Numbered from the stretch's first letter, positions 24,101 to 35,130 are shown. The stretch: 64,000 nt of DNA from Tomocerus qinae (GCA_020055645.1 CM034546.1:114502375-114566374), one strand, 5' to 3'. Translations and numbers: made by a program. Notes: generated by a model not told the origin, from the sequence alone.

Positions 24101-27100
24101 GAAGAAAGAAAGAACATGGGGGAAATTTTTGTTTTCAATGAAACTCAAGAAACACCTGATTTTTGGAAAGCTCTTACTGAATCAGATAGCGGAATCAAAC
24201 CAGAGGATCCTATAAAGGTAAATACTTATAGTTGTTTATTTTTTGACCTCCTCCTCGTCCTCGTCGCTGTCAGTATAATATTCGTATTCATCGTCATCGT
24301 CTTCTTCATCTGCCTTCACTGGAACTAACACTTTTGTTACTGTTACTTTTGATACTACTTTTTCTCCGGATTTTTTAATTTCTGCAGTGGCCGTTTTCGA
24401 ATTTTTATCCTTAACTTGTGAGTCTTGTTTAGAAGAAACTTTAATAGCAGTTATAGTTTCAACAGTTTTAGAGCCAGTGGGTTTAGGCTTAGGTTCAACC
24501 GAAGTGTCCTTGACTTGGAGCTTAGTAGTTGTGGTTGCCCCTTTCGAAAGCCCAGAAGAGAAAGCAATCGGTTTTGGAGGTGGATTTTGCTTAGTTGGTG
24601 GACTTTGTTTAGCTGGTGGATTTTGTTTGGCTGGTGCACTTTGATTGACTGGTGCACTTTGTTTGACTGGTGCATTTTGCTTGGCTGGTGCACTTTGCTT
24701 GGCCGGTGCACTTTGTTTGACTGGTGCACTTGGTTTGGCTGGTGAACTTTTTTTGTCTGGTGCACTTTTTTTAGCTGGTGCACTTTTTTTGGCTGGTGCA
24801 TTTTGTTTGCTTTGGGTATTTTGTGTTCTTGGACTTTTTCCGGTACTGCCTTCTTTCGGTTTACTACTTTTGGGATATTTTACGTTTTCTCTGGGAGCAT
24901 TTTGTTGCCTTTGACGTTTCGACTCATTATTGTACGTTTGAAGCTTTGTTAAATTATTATTCCCATAAGGTTTGGATTTGGTCTCGATTTCTCCCTGAGA
25001 ATTTTTGCGATGATCATAAAGATAATTTTTGTGTTGTTTCTTTGGGTTCACTCCAGCAGCGACATGATCCAAATGTCTTAACTTACTTTCAATTTCGTCA
25101 ATGCTAGGTCTATGTTTAGAAAATGGCACTTTCTGAGATGCAGCCCACTTAATTTCTTTTCCATCTTTTGTGGTGTGAGGTCCCTTGCCATTTTCAGATT
25201 GATGACGACGCCGAGGCAAGTCTGCATATTCATATTTTGGATCATCTTTATCCCAACAACCGCTACAATTACAGCAACAATTGCAACCTTCACCCATACA
25301 ACCCTCAATTCTGTTTTTGTGTAAACAAGCTTGGTATTCCAGAAGTTCTCGATACGTCTCATTGCAAGAACACAAAGGGCCGTGCTTAGTGACTGCACAA
25401 TGGCAAATACAACCATGTGGTCCATGTCCATCATACTGTCCACATGTCTCTTCCATGTCACCCTCATCTTTATTTTTTCCTTTTCTTCCGTAAGTAGGCT
25501 TTTTTCCAGGTGTTCCTTGTGCCTGAGTATGATTTTTCATGTTGTTCTTCTTTGAAGCCGCTCTTTGAGACCTCACCGAGGATGCAAATGTGCTGCTTTG
25601 TTGATATTCATTATTTTTTGCATAGGCCCTTTTGTGTGAATTTGGACCAGGCTTCCGATTTACATTTGCACAAGTATCTCCGTAACATTTCGCACTAACC
25701 TGGTAAACCTGCTCTGTCACTTTGGCCAACCTTTGCATTTGGGCTAAATCGTCTGTTGTCATATAGCCACAATCGGTGCATCGAGAATTCGAACAGTTAC
25801 TTATGTTCCCCTTCCCCTTGCAACATTTGGCATCTTTATTTTCATAAATATTGTTAGAATTGATATCTACTGGAGGAACCAGGTAATGGACTGGATATTT
25901 ATGGCACATGGACGTTTTCGTATACATCTTCGCATAAAGAGGGTGACCTTGCATAGATATTTGTTCATTATTTCTATAATTGCATGTGTCTTCTGAACAA
26001 TAGGGGGAAAATATATCATTTTGAATGCGACGAACGGAAGACAATATCGTAGGACTACTGTTATGAGATTCTTTTGATATCGTGTTACAAGGTTCTGCAT
26101 ATAAATGTTGACCAGGCAAACGTACACATGGTGTGGGATCCAATGAGTTTCTACCATTGCATTTTGAATTTAGATTCTTACATCCACAATTTATTTTCCT
26201 TAGGGAATTCATTTGTCAATTTAATATTACAGTTTTGAATTACAAGATACACTCTAAATTTAGAAGATTTAGTACAGAAATTTTGAAATGGTAAAAATTA
26301 ATCGAATGAGTTGGCAAACGTGTAACAATTTAGAACTTTAATCGATAGTCAAGGTCATGTTGAGTTAAATCTACAACAATCGTAGACACATAGCACATTG
26401 TTTTGTTATTATATTAGCTTGAGAGCATTTCTATGGGAATTGATGGGGGTTGCTGTTGTCGGGTTCTTTCAGCTGCAGGTTTTCGTTACGACTGCGGAGA
26501 CAAGATTTTGGTCAACAGCATTGCCGAACCAAATAGGGAGGAGTTATACGTTCATTGCAATTATTATCCTCCTTTATGTCACAATCACAATTCTCCACGT
26601 TTTCTTCCGTATCGAGTTGCCAATTGTCAGGAGCCACATTGTGACATAGACAGACACATTTATTTTCAGTATCGTTTGTTGTGGATGGTGGGTTCTCATT
26701 TTCATCACACCCATCTCCTGTAGATTGGGCAGGGCTGCAGTTGATTCCAAATTGTGAATTAAGTGAAGATAAATTGTTCAGACACTTTTGATGATCGGTG
26801 CATCCACAAAGGGGTTCATGATCTGGATTCCTCCGAGGGTAACGACTATCTTCTGGTCGATTTTCACAAGTGACGACACCACGAGCTATTAAACAAATAT
26901 TACATAAAAATTAATTTAAATTATTGAGTAAAAATTGATCTTACCCAACCGTAGGGTTTAGGGATTACTTTTTGTACAAAATTCTCAAGCAGGAGAAAGT
27001 TGCTTTCACTTGTTACGAAACAACTGCGTATATAACTTTCATTAAGGAGAAAAACACTTTCTCTGCAAGCCGTAAGCATCGCGGTTATTTAAAATTGATC

Positions 27101-30100
27101 AAGTTGGGATACTTGAATAAGTATACCATATGGTAGGTTATCTTTTTCGGCAAGACGTATTTATATAAAGGCTTTTTTTAGTTTTTACCTTTGTTTTGCT
27201 GCAAGTAATAGTTGGGTCGCTTTCTAGTTTGGCCACGAAGTCTTTCACACATAACACAAATGCAACTACCTCCGTGAAGACTTTTCTCCGTATTTCCCGT
27301 TTTGCTACATTTGTTGTTGTTACTAACAATTTTGCACTGATCAGAATTATTTTCGTTGAAATTGAAGCAGTAGTGGCAAGTTATTGAAGTAGGCTGTCCA
27401 TTCTTTCCAGGAATTGTACAAATAGTTTGATTTCCTTTAAAACCATCGCCTGCATTGTTATTTTCATTTTGACATTGACAACCCGGCAAATTGCAAGTCC
27501 ACCATACGGAAGAGGATAAATCATTTCGGTTTTGGGATTCTTTTTCTTTTTCGCAAGCTATTTGCTGAATATTAAACCGGAAAAGATATGTCCGTTGTCC
27601 ATTGGAATCATTGGAAACTGTCGAGTCTGGTATGCAACTGACCTGGACTACCAGAGGATTTTTGGAAACTTGACAGGGATTTCGACGGGAATTCATTTCT
27701 GATCTTTGTCTCTGGGTGTATTTGCAGCCACAATCCATGCATTTAAAGCACATACCTGTACAGATTTCATGTTGACAACCTGGTTCCAATAAATTCCTGT
27801 GGAGGGTCGCCCTGTCTCTATGGGGGTACATTGCACTAATGTCATTGCCTCTGTAATTAGGACTTGTACATGAAACTTCGTTCTTCGTTTCTCTTGAACT
27901 GTTTACTATGCGAAGATTAGTTCCTTCTTTCTTGGGCATGTTGTACAAATTCATGTTGGGCATTTTGTATAAACATTTCATAGCTTCTCCAGATGGTATG
28001 TAGTATTTCCCCAAACCGCAACCTGGAGCCCCTCTTCCATCAGCATACCGAGGATCAGGATTGTAGATAGAACTACGATATTTCGGCACTCCTAAGCACA
28101 CATTCTCTCCTACGATAGCCATCATTGCCTTGTTGTTTTGCAGAATATTCATTGCACCCGTGTTCATTTTGTATAACACAACTTTCTCGCAGTTATTTAA
28201 AAGAAATATGAAACTAGTGTAGTTGGTGAAGAGTTACGAAAGATTAATGCTTATTATAATATTGTAGATTAAATTGCACTGTATTCAATTTTCATTTACA
28301 ATAGAAAGGTTCGTAATTGGTTTCATTGATATCAAAGATGTAAAAAAAGTTACAAAATATTGATCGTGACCGACTGACTTCTAACAACTCTTTCCCCAAG
28401 AGTTGGGGTTGCTAGGAAATTGTCCTTCCCTCTCCTGAAACGTTGAAGCCAAGGCAAATAAACTGGATGGGTAGCATTTGCCTTGGTTCAAGCCAAATAT
28501 AGCATCTTCCAAGGATAATAGAAGTATATAGGGTATTCTTCGTTCAAGTGTTTAGTAATTTGCAGATGTTGCGAAAATTTTGTTTTCCAAACTTCTACTT
28601 CGAGATGTCATGAAACTTAATATTGTCATATGTATTATAGGAACACGTGGAGGAAGATTTTGAGCCAGTAATGCCTAGATTATATCAAGTTGGTTTGGGT
28701 ATGGGATACTTGGAACTACCACAGGTGGAAATTCCCCATAACAAATTGACTCCTCAGTTGTTGAATACAAAAAACGTTTACATATTGGACTGTCTATCAG
28801 ACGTGTTTGTTTGGTAATGAATAAAGTTTAATTTTTCTAATCAAATACTTATTTGTAAATGGAAAATAGAAATTTTCTAATGAAAATGTGTTTTTTAATG
28901 AAGGATCGGGAAAAAGTCAACTCGTTTAGTACGTGCTGCCTCATTGAAGCTGTCACAAGAACTGTTTCAGATGATAGAACGTCCAGAGGGTTACTCAATG
29001 GTAACAAGAGTACAAGAGGGATCTGAAAATCAGGTGTTTAAATCAAAATTCACAACATGGGACGATGTCATCGCAGTCGACTTCACAAGAACTGCCGAGT
29101 CAGTGCAAAGAACTGGAGCTGATTTGAATAAATGGGCTGAAAAACAAGAAACCAAGGCAGATTTATCTGCATTATTTGCCCCCAGACAGCCATCTGTAGC
29201 AGAGTCTGAAGCTCAGCAACTAATGGAAGAGTGGAATGAAGATCTGGAAGCGATGGAGGCATTCGTCCTAGAAGGAAAGAAGTTTGTCAGGCTTCCGGAG
29301 CACGAATTGGGCACGTTTTATACTAACGATTGTTATGTATTTTTGTGCCGCTATTGGATCCCAGTTGAGGTTCCAGAGACAGAGGGAAAAGACGATGGTA
29401 ATGAAAGTATCGAAGAGGACTTCCATTGTGTTGTGTATTTTTGGCAAGGAAGGGATGCTGGAAATATGGGATGGCTTACTTTTACTTTCAGGTAAAATTA
29501 TTTCATTTTGTCATGTGTCTAGATCCCATTTTGTTTGCATGTAATTTAAATTATGTGTAACTATTATAGTTTGCAGAAAAAGTTTGAATCTCTCTTTGGC
29601 GACAAATTGGAAGTCGTTCGTACACATCAGCAGCAAGAATCCTTCAAGTTTCTGTCTCATTTTAAACGAAAAATGATGATTCGCACTGGCAAACGAGGGT
29701 CTACTCCAAACGAAGTTGAATTTTATCATCTAAGGTCAAACGGATTCTCTTCCTTATGTACACGAACCATTCAACTTGCTCCGGATGCTACTTTCCTCAA
29801 TTCTAACTTTTGGTAGGTCACTTTTTAAATATAAACACTATTATAGGGGAAAAATTATGTATATTATTTTTATGGTTAATTATTTTTTTATAGTTTTGAT
29901 GGTAGCATAAATGTCATATTTTATTGAAGGTTGAGGCATCTTTTAACTAATTATAATATTGTCCTATTTTCAGTTACATTTTGAAGGTTTCATTTGACAA
30001 AGAAGACAATAACGGCATAGTTTATGTTTGGATCGGAGAGAAATCTACAGAGGAAGAATCCCGATTGGCCGAGGAAATTGCCTCCACTTATTTTAATCCG

Positions 30101-30626
30101 GTATGCAATTATCTTTGATAACGTATTCACTGTTCTGTTGTTTACTGAATAATTATTATGTATTTGTAATGATGAACTATTATTACGATTGCAGGAACAA
30201 TTCAGTCTCCAAATACTTAACGAAGGAGAAGAACCAGAAAACTTTTTCTGGGTTGGCTTAGGAGGTCGAAAAGAACATGACAAAGATGCAGAATTCATGA
30301 ACTACACAAGATTGTTTCGATGTTCTAACGAGAAAGGCTATTTCATTATTTCCGAAAAATGTTCAGATTTCTGTCAGGATGATTTGGCAGATGATGATAT
30401 TATGATTTTGGATAATGGCGAACAAGTATTTCTATGGTTGGGATCCAAATCCTCCGAAGTGGAAGTTAAGTTGGCTTATAAAAGTGCCCAGGTGTATATT
30501 CAACATTTACGGGCAAAACAGCCAGATAAACCTAGGAAACTTTTTGCTTCACTTAAGGGACGAGAAAGCCGGAAGTTTACGAAATGCTTTCATGGATGGG
30601 CTCAACATAAAAAGTCCCCGGAATAA
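21194..30626 (+). CDS. fliI: Flightless-I: leucine-rich repeat plus gelsolin-like protein
   Basis: Fifteen exons: 21194-21256, 21343-21692, 21780-21941, 22046-22266, 22408-22624, 22738-22979, 23051-23225, 23307-23544, 23620-23981, 24076-24217, 28641-28813, 28904-29491, 29570-29812, 29974-30100, 30195-30626. All phases join, giving 1244 residues, close to the mammalian protein (about 1270). Residues 1-410 are leucine-rich repeats (LRRLNLS-type, as in [11 protein letters not shown] and [15 protein letters not shown]). A basic linker includes RKMRLRRRH. About residues 490-1244 hold gelsolin repeats ([50 protein letters not shown]). The protein binds actin and acts as a coregulator in the nucleus. 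It starts [16 protein letters not shown], matching the conserved N-terminus. Intron 10 (24218-28640) is by far the largest and contains two antisense genes. A poly(A) signal is at 31141. Confidence 0.97.
24236..26212 (-). CDS. Nested cysteine-rich protein with Lys/Pro/Ala repeats and acidic tail
   Basis: A single 658-residue ORF lying entirely inside flightless-I intron 10, on the opposite strand. The N-terminal half is Cys-rich: INCGCKNL (8-11), SRCTDCGYM (about 145), then a dense cluster at about 268-320 ([30 protein letters not shown]). Residues about 470-545 repeat a Lys/Gln-Pro-Ala-x unit (PAKQSAP, PVKQSAP). The C-terminus is highly acidic ([20 protein letters not shown]). The stop codon lies only 18 bp beyond the exon-10 donor on the genomic map, so its 3' UTR probably overlaps exon 10 in antisense; a minus-strand AATAAA overlaps the stop. 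It is a paralogue of the neighbour at 26512-28167. The function is unknown; being intron-nested, intronless and low-complexity fits a tissue-restricted (for example testis) gene, which is inference. Confidence 0.75.
   Translation of the reverse strand: MNSLRKINCGCKNLNSKCNGRNSLDPTPCVRLPGQHLYAEPCNTISKESHNSSPTILSSVRRIQNDIFSPYCSEDTCNYRNNEQISMQGHPLYAKMYTKTSMCHKYPVHYLVPPVDINSNNIYENKDAKCCKGKGNISNCSNSRCTDCGYMTTDDLAQMQRLAKVTEQVYQVSAKCYGDTCANVNRKPGPNSHKRAYAKNNEYQQSSTFASSVRSQRAASKKNNMKNHTQAQGTPGKKPTYGRKGKNKDEGDMEETCGQYDGHGPHGCICHCAVTKHGPLCSCNETYRELLEYQACLHKNRIEGCMGEGCNCCCNCSGCWDKDDPKYEYADLPRRRHQSENGKGPHTTKDGKEIKWAASQKVPFSKHRPSIDEIESKLRHLDHVAAGVNPKKQHKNYLYDHRKNSQGEIETKSKPYGNNNLTKLQTYNNESKRQRQQNAPRENVKYPKSSKPKEGSTGKSPRTQNTQSKQNAPAKKSAPAKKSAPDKKSSPAKPSAPVKQSAPAKQSAPAKQNAPVKQSAPVNQSAPAKQNPPAKQSPPTKQNPPPKPIAFSSGLSKGATTTTKLQVKDTSVEPKPKPTGSKTVETITAIKVSSKQDSQVKDKNSKTATAEIKKSGEKVVSKVTVTKVLVPVKADEEDDDDEYEYYTDSDEDEEEVKK
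26512..28167 (-). CDS. Nested cysteine-rich protein, paralogue of its downstream neighbour
   Basis: Two exons: 28167-27189 and 26885-26512, with donor AAAG|GTAAAA and acceptor TTTAATAG, giving 450 residues. The start is the ATG at 28167. It lies inside flightless-I intron 10, antisense, about 300 bp upstream of the other nested gene. Residues 1-100 include [34 protein letters not shown] resembles [14 protein letters not shown] of the neighbour, and KCMDCGCKY at about 142-150 matches the neighbour's CTDCGYM at about 145. More Cys pairs follow ([22 protein letters not shown]). Exon 2 has [24 protein letters not shown] and ends in RQCC. No signal peptide or known domain is seen. Cys pairs hint at metal binding, which is inference. 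Confidence 0.72.
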
Positions 30627-31271
30627 GCTACGACAGTTTTTACTCTTAATTTCTTCTCAAATCATTTTATTTGACTTTGCTATTATATTTACGATTCGTT
30701 ATTTATTGCCTATTCCTACAACCTAAACTTTCGCAGTATACTAATACTCATTATCATTATAGTAGACGATTGATGAGTTTTTATCTAGTATGTAGACTAG
30801 TGCCAAAGAATCCATGTCATAATGTATCTATTTCGATTTAATTAATAATAATAATATTGTGTGCAATAAGGGTAATGAAAATACAGCAAAATTGGAGACG
30901 TACCCATATGTAGCATAGTGTTTCTGTACTAACTCGCAACCTACCAACAATGTGAATGATCATGCTAAGTTTCTACCATAAACTCGTGTTTTCTGATTGT
31001 CTATTTGCTATTTAAGTATTATATAGATACTTTGATTTCTGCATATCTGTCTTATGTCTCTCTTAAGTATACTTACTTACATAAGAAGACTACTAATTGG
31101 CTATTTATAACGAACTATTTTCAATAGTATTTCGTTGAGTAATAAACAATCAATAGATAACTTTGGTACTTATAAAATAATGTCACATTTATTACCTGCA
31201 TAAGGTTCACACAAGAAATACATGTCCAAGCGTCATTTAACTATACAAACTTGGGAGCGAAAAACAAGATT

Positions 31272-31676
31272 TTAATGTAATTGACAGGCTCGTATCATGA
31301 TTAATTGTGATAATATAAAGAGTGGGGCCATGACTTCTGAGAATTCAAATGAACCAGGTTCATTCAATTTCATACAAAGAAAAAATTCAAAAAGACAGAT
31401 GAGGAGAAGCTGCGTTAGACTCCAAAGTGTTCTAAAAATTGCTGGTCGACTTTTTTTCTCTAAGTACATTCGTATAAATACAGTAGTTATAAAATAAGCG
31501 TTAAGGGCATCACCTACAAATAAGGGAGAAAATACTAACCACCATGACATATCCGAATCTGTGTCACATTTGATTGACAAAAGAATTGTAAAAATGGTTA
31601 TCGAACTTAGCCAAATCCATATTTCATAAGCCGTTACACCGAGCCACAGTCCTATTTCCTGTAGTGTGAAAAACAT
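31272..31676 (-). CDS. TMEM203: TMEM203 homologue, small multipass membrane protein
   Basis: An intronless 134-residue ORF. It aligns over its whole length with vertebrate TMEM203 (about 136 residues): MFFTLQEIGLWLGVTAYEIW at the N-terminus, a central MSWWLVFSPLFVGDALNAYF, LFEFFLCMKLNEP, and the terminal SPLFIL..QLLMIRAC-like APLFILSQLIMIRACQLH. Four hydrophobic segments are visible. Vertebrate TMEM203 is an ER/lysosomal membrane protein linked to calcium handling and STING signalling. The ATG chosen is the first Met in frame and matches the family start. It begins just 28 nt after the POP7 stop on the same strand, so it probably shares the POP7 transcript. A minus-strand AATAAA (tttatt 31188-31193) lies about 80 bp past the stop. 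Confidence 0.92.
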   Translation of the reverse strand: MFFTLQEIGLWLGVTAYEIWIWLSSITIFTILLSIKCDTDSDMSWWLVFSPLFVGDALNAYFITTVFIRMYLEKKSRPAIFRTLWSLTQLLLICLFEFFLCMKLNEPGSFEFSEVMAPLFILSQLIMIRACQLH

Positions 31677-31704
31677 GGGTGCCTTATTGTAACTTGTGAA
31701 TAAA

Positions 31705-32568
31705 TCAAGGAATGTCAACTTTTCGGTAGACTCTTATAATCACTGATGACGTTGTGCGCTGCTGATGGGACGGCTGCGTTTCTCCGTCCAATGGAACCAG
31801 ATCGTCTTTAATTATCAAAAAACAACAATGCAATGAGAGTGAGTGGATGCAAACTATTTTGAAAAATATTAACAAATGCATAGATTCACCAGTTACTAGT
31901 TACCATTTATAAAAATGCTTCATTTACTACAAAAATTGCATATACCAATCAATGAATACAAGCCACAATTACATAATATCTTAACACATCTTCAATATTT
32001 GATCTTTATACACATACCACAAGGCATGCATGTACAGCCAGCTAGCCAGCATAGCTTATGAAATATCCAATATTGCAAAACAAAATTTTATTACCCACCA
32101 ATTAATTTGACAGTAGTTGTGTTCACAGAATAATCCACTGTTCCGGAATAAATATCTTTGACTTTAATAGCCAGGTTTACGCTTTTCGGAATAGCGTTTC
32201 CCAATCCGTGAAGAAATATTTCGCTATAAACGTCCCCGTCCAAAAGTTTTCGGCATTTCACCAACTGTGACTGAAAGCAAAAGAATCTTAACTGAACCAT
32301 GACAGTCAATCAATTAAAAGACATTTATTTAATCTGTGTATTTGCCTAAAAAACAAGACCATCAGCCATTTACCTCGAAACTCGATCTTTCGCCAATGTA
32401 AATATCGTTTGGTCGATTGTACTCTTTAGGAGGAGGACGTTTCTTGACTGAAAACTTTTTAGGCTTTTCTTTGTTAGGAGACTTGCCCTTAAACTGAGGT
32501 TGAGCTGCTGAATCTTTTTGGTGTTTTTGCGAAATTTCAACGCGAGAACTTTTTAGTGATTCTGCCAT
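31705..32568 (-). CDS. POP7: Ribonuclease P/MRP protein subunit POP7 (Rpp20)
   Basis: Three exons: 32568-32374, 32270-32099, 31805-31705, giving 155 residues. Rpp20 is an Alba-like protein that pairs with Rpp25 on the RNA of RNase P and RNase MRP, the nuclear tRNA and rRNA processing enzymes. Diagnostic blocks are RPPPKEYNRPNDIYIGE, LVKCRKLLDGD, SEIFLHGLGNAIPKSVNLAI, VNTTTVKLIDDL and the C-terminal SSVIIRVYRKV. The exon 2 donor is G|GTGGGT, because only that phase yields the conserved LIDDL junction. The N-terminal 45 residues are Lys-rich and not conserved. The downstream cistron TMEM203 follows after 28 nt. Confidence 0.93.
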
Positions 32569-33340
32569 TCTTCATTTTGCTGAGCTCTAATTCAAATCAA
32601 AGAGCCAGTGAAGATACTTTTACGTTGCGGCTGTCATCTCATGATGGAAAGAAATCAACGGAGCTGGTTGAGATCGGCCAGCAGTGCGCGATGTTCTGCA
32701 CACTTGAATTGAAGGTTCTATTCTACTCTACGTAAGTATGTCTATGTGAAAATGTGAATTATTAAGTAGTTTTTTAGTTTTGTAATTTATTTATATTTTG
32801 GAGTTAATATTTGTCATAATGATTTTGTTAATTACATTAAAATACGATCTTCTATAATTAGCATTTGTTGTAAAAATACTCCATTTATGCTTCATAGAGA
32901 GAAATCAGTCAGAATGAAACTTTTCGAAAAATGGGTCTATCTATAAATAATCTATACCTATACGTTTACAATTCGAGGCAATTAAATTCATTCATGGGTA
33001 TTACTATTCACTTCTCAAATTCCCAACTTCATTACAATGCCAATAACATTTCCCCAAAAGGGGTCAGGGAAAAGTACATGAGAATGTACACGTAAGCTTG
33101 TACCACTGATGCCGTGCATCGGAAACCTTAAGGTAAGAGGTTAAGTGACGGACGGAGTAGGCAGGCACTGCTTGTACCGCTGATGCCGTGCATCGGAACC
33201 TTTCAGATATGACCATGTCTTACACAAGTATTATGGACGACCTACGTACTCTTAGTGTATGTACCAAAGTTGCGTAAAATTTACACTAATTTACAAAAAG
33301 ATTCATACACAAATAGTAGGTGCGTTTGCCCGTGCTTTTT
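32569..33340. other. intergenic with a 75-bp-spaced direct repeat
   Basis: Upstream region of POP7. A 27-base phrase beginning cttgtacc and ending ctgatgccgtgcatcgga occurs at about 33097 and again at about 33172, with one mismatch. No gene is recognised. Confidence 0.5.
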
Positions 33341-33716
33341 GTGTGTGCACCACGGTTGCGTACATTTACACGCTCCTTTTTTCCGAACAGAAAAAATACG
33401 TCGCTGGGTCGTCCATACTATTTGTGTGTATACATAGCGGGCGTACATTTCGCGCAACTGTGGTGCATACACAAATAGTACGTAGGTTCGTCTACGTTAT
33501 TTGTGCATGTACAGAAGTAGCGTACATTTCGCGCAGCTGTGGTGCAAACAGAAATAGTACGTAGGTTCGTCCATGTTATTTGTGCATGTACCGAAGAAGC
33601 GTACATTTGGCGCAACTGTGGTGCATACACAAATAGTACGTAGGTTCATCTATGTTAATTGTGCGTGTACCGAAGTAGCGTACATTCCCCGCAATTGTGG
33701 TGCATACATAAATTGA
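33340..33716. repeat. 79-bp tandem repeat, about 4-5 units
   Basis: The phrase cgtacatt recurs at 33442, 33521, 33600 and 33679, exactly 79 bp apart. Units contain gcgcaactgtggtgcatac, aaatagtacgtaggttcgtc and ttatttgtgcatgtaccgaa. An older diverged unit precedes them from about 33340. The short ORFs seen on both strands here are by-products of the repeat. Confidence 0.93.
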
Positions 33717-33902
33717 CTTATTTCTAAAAGTTAAAAATCTTCCCACTCGGGTATACAGACTTACAGATCCAGTTTCGGGCAGAAATATCGTATAGGAAAA
33801 TGTATATACTATAGACAAATTTTGTTTGTTTTTGTGACCAAAGTTTTTATTTTATATCAACACAAATTACACACAGTTGCAGAATCAAATTACATTAAAA
33901 AC

Positions 33903-34548
33903 TTATTTCCGTTGAGGTTCAAGGGGAATATTTCCGGGTGGAGCTACAAAATAATCTTCTTCGACTAAAGACGCATTTATAAGTATGTCAGATCGATTTG
34001 TTTTATCAACCTTGTCCACACGCAAAGACAGCGATCTTTAAATCAAAATAATATTTATTAACTGATTAGCTGTAGCATGAACTAAAATATTGATCAATGA
34101 ATAATTTATAGTGTGATTATATATATAATGGAAATAATTAAAACAAAAGTTACATGTTTTCCAAAGTGGAAGTCATTGGTTCCACCCCATCAGTCTCTAC
34201 TTCCGCTAACGTATTTGCAAATGAAATAGCTTCCTGTAATCTTGAAATGGCTTCTTCATTATCAAAATCTACTAGACTATTTCGTTCCAAATGATTGATT
34301 AATTCTCTGTCAAAATCGCTGTACCTTTTCATTTGACTTTTGTCATCGCTTTCTAGACATCTTTCTTTGTTTTTGGGATTAATAGTAGTTTTAGTAGATG
34401 TCTGACTGTATGTACGGTTTATTAAATCTTTTAAACATAAATAGGGAGATAAAATCTTTAGTTTTTTCTTTTGGTATAAGCTGCTTTCATCAATCTTTCC
34501 TACTAATGAGAAAATTCTTCTACATGTAAATCCACCTATATAATTCAT
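33903..34548 (-). CDS. GatC: Glutamyl-tRNA(Gln) amidotransferase subunit C, mitochondrial
   Basis: Two exons: 34548-34154 and 34035-33903, giving 175 residues. GatC is the small subunit of the GatCAB complex, which converts Glu-tRNA(Gln) to Gln-tRNA(Gln) in mitochondria. The family core is clear: LINHLERNSLVDFDNEEAI, LQEAISFANTL, VETDGVEPMTSTLEN, then after the intron SLSLRVDKVDK, ILINASLVEEDYFVAPP. The N-terminal about 80 residues (MNYIGGFTCRRIFSLVGKID) are basic and lack acidic clusters, consistent with a mitochondrial presequence. A minus-strand AATAAA (33846-33851) lies 52 bp past the stop. The promoter side faces the 34600-34930 spacer. Confidence 0.93.
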
Positions 34549-34929
34549 TGTCACCACTGTGTTAGTTGGGCTTTGGGCTCTATTACAAACTCAATAATTA
34601 CTATAGAATAAATCACCAAAATTTTATTTCGGCACAATAATAATAGTGAAAATGATATTATGATGACAGTTGATTTCTAGAAGAAAATGTGTTTGTTCTA
34701 TAACTACAACAGACATGACCAAATCTTTGAATTTAGCCCCCACAAAGACTGTTGGGTTTGTCTCATTCTCATCAATCCTCGCGGCTGGAACACTTCGTAC
34801 ATAATAGAAACAAGTTGCAGTTGCAGGTTTCTGATGAACGATAAAAGTGTTTTCTCTTTGAAACTTTCTCCATACTCCAACAACACATAAAAATAATTTA
34901 CTAAGTATACTACAAGTAATTGAATAAAA
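34549..34929. other. upstream region of GatC
   Basis: Short ORFs on both strands have no recognisable content. It probably contains the GatC promoter. No repeat is evident before about 34930. Confidence 0.4.
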
Positions 34930-34949
34930 TGTCATTTGGCTCATGAAAT

Positions 34950-35130
34950 TCCATTTAGGGCCCAGTTCCTTTAAATTTGGAAATCTCTGATGACTATCAA
35001 AATACATGTAAAAATTGCTTTACAACTCTTGGAATTCTGTCTCAAGTTCTTACCCGATTTTCTTGTGTGGCACATTTTTGGAATCCTGAATTTGTCGACC
35101 ACCCCATTGTACAAAATATACGATATTTAA
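34950..35130 (+). repeat. dispersed repeat copy, inverted relative to 38604-38790
   Basis: From ttggaaatctctgatgacta through atacatgtaaaaattgcttt and cttgtgtggcacatttttgg to tgtacaaaatatacgatat, the sequence matches the reverse complement of 38604-38790 closely. The two copies flank the 3.5-kb repeat block, so they either belong to one composite element or are two insertions of one family. Confidence 0.85.

Noticed and set aside
24387..24914. Plus-strand ORFs of [11 protein letters not shown] type inside the nested gene
   Set aside because: They are antisense shadows of the PAKQSAP repeat and have no independent support.
31677..31718. Extension of TMEM203 upstream to 31718
   Set aside because: The extension would start at a non-ATG codon inside the POP7 coding end; the family start matches the Met at 31676.
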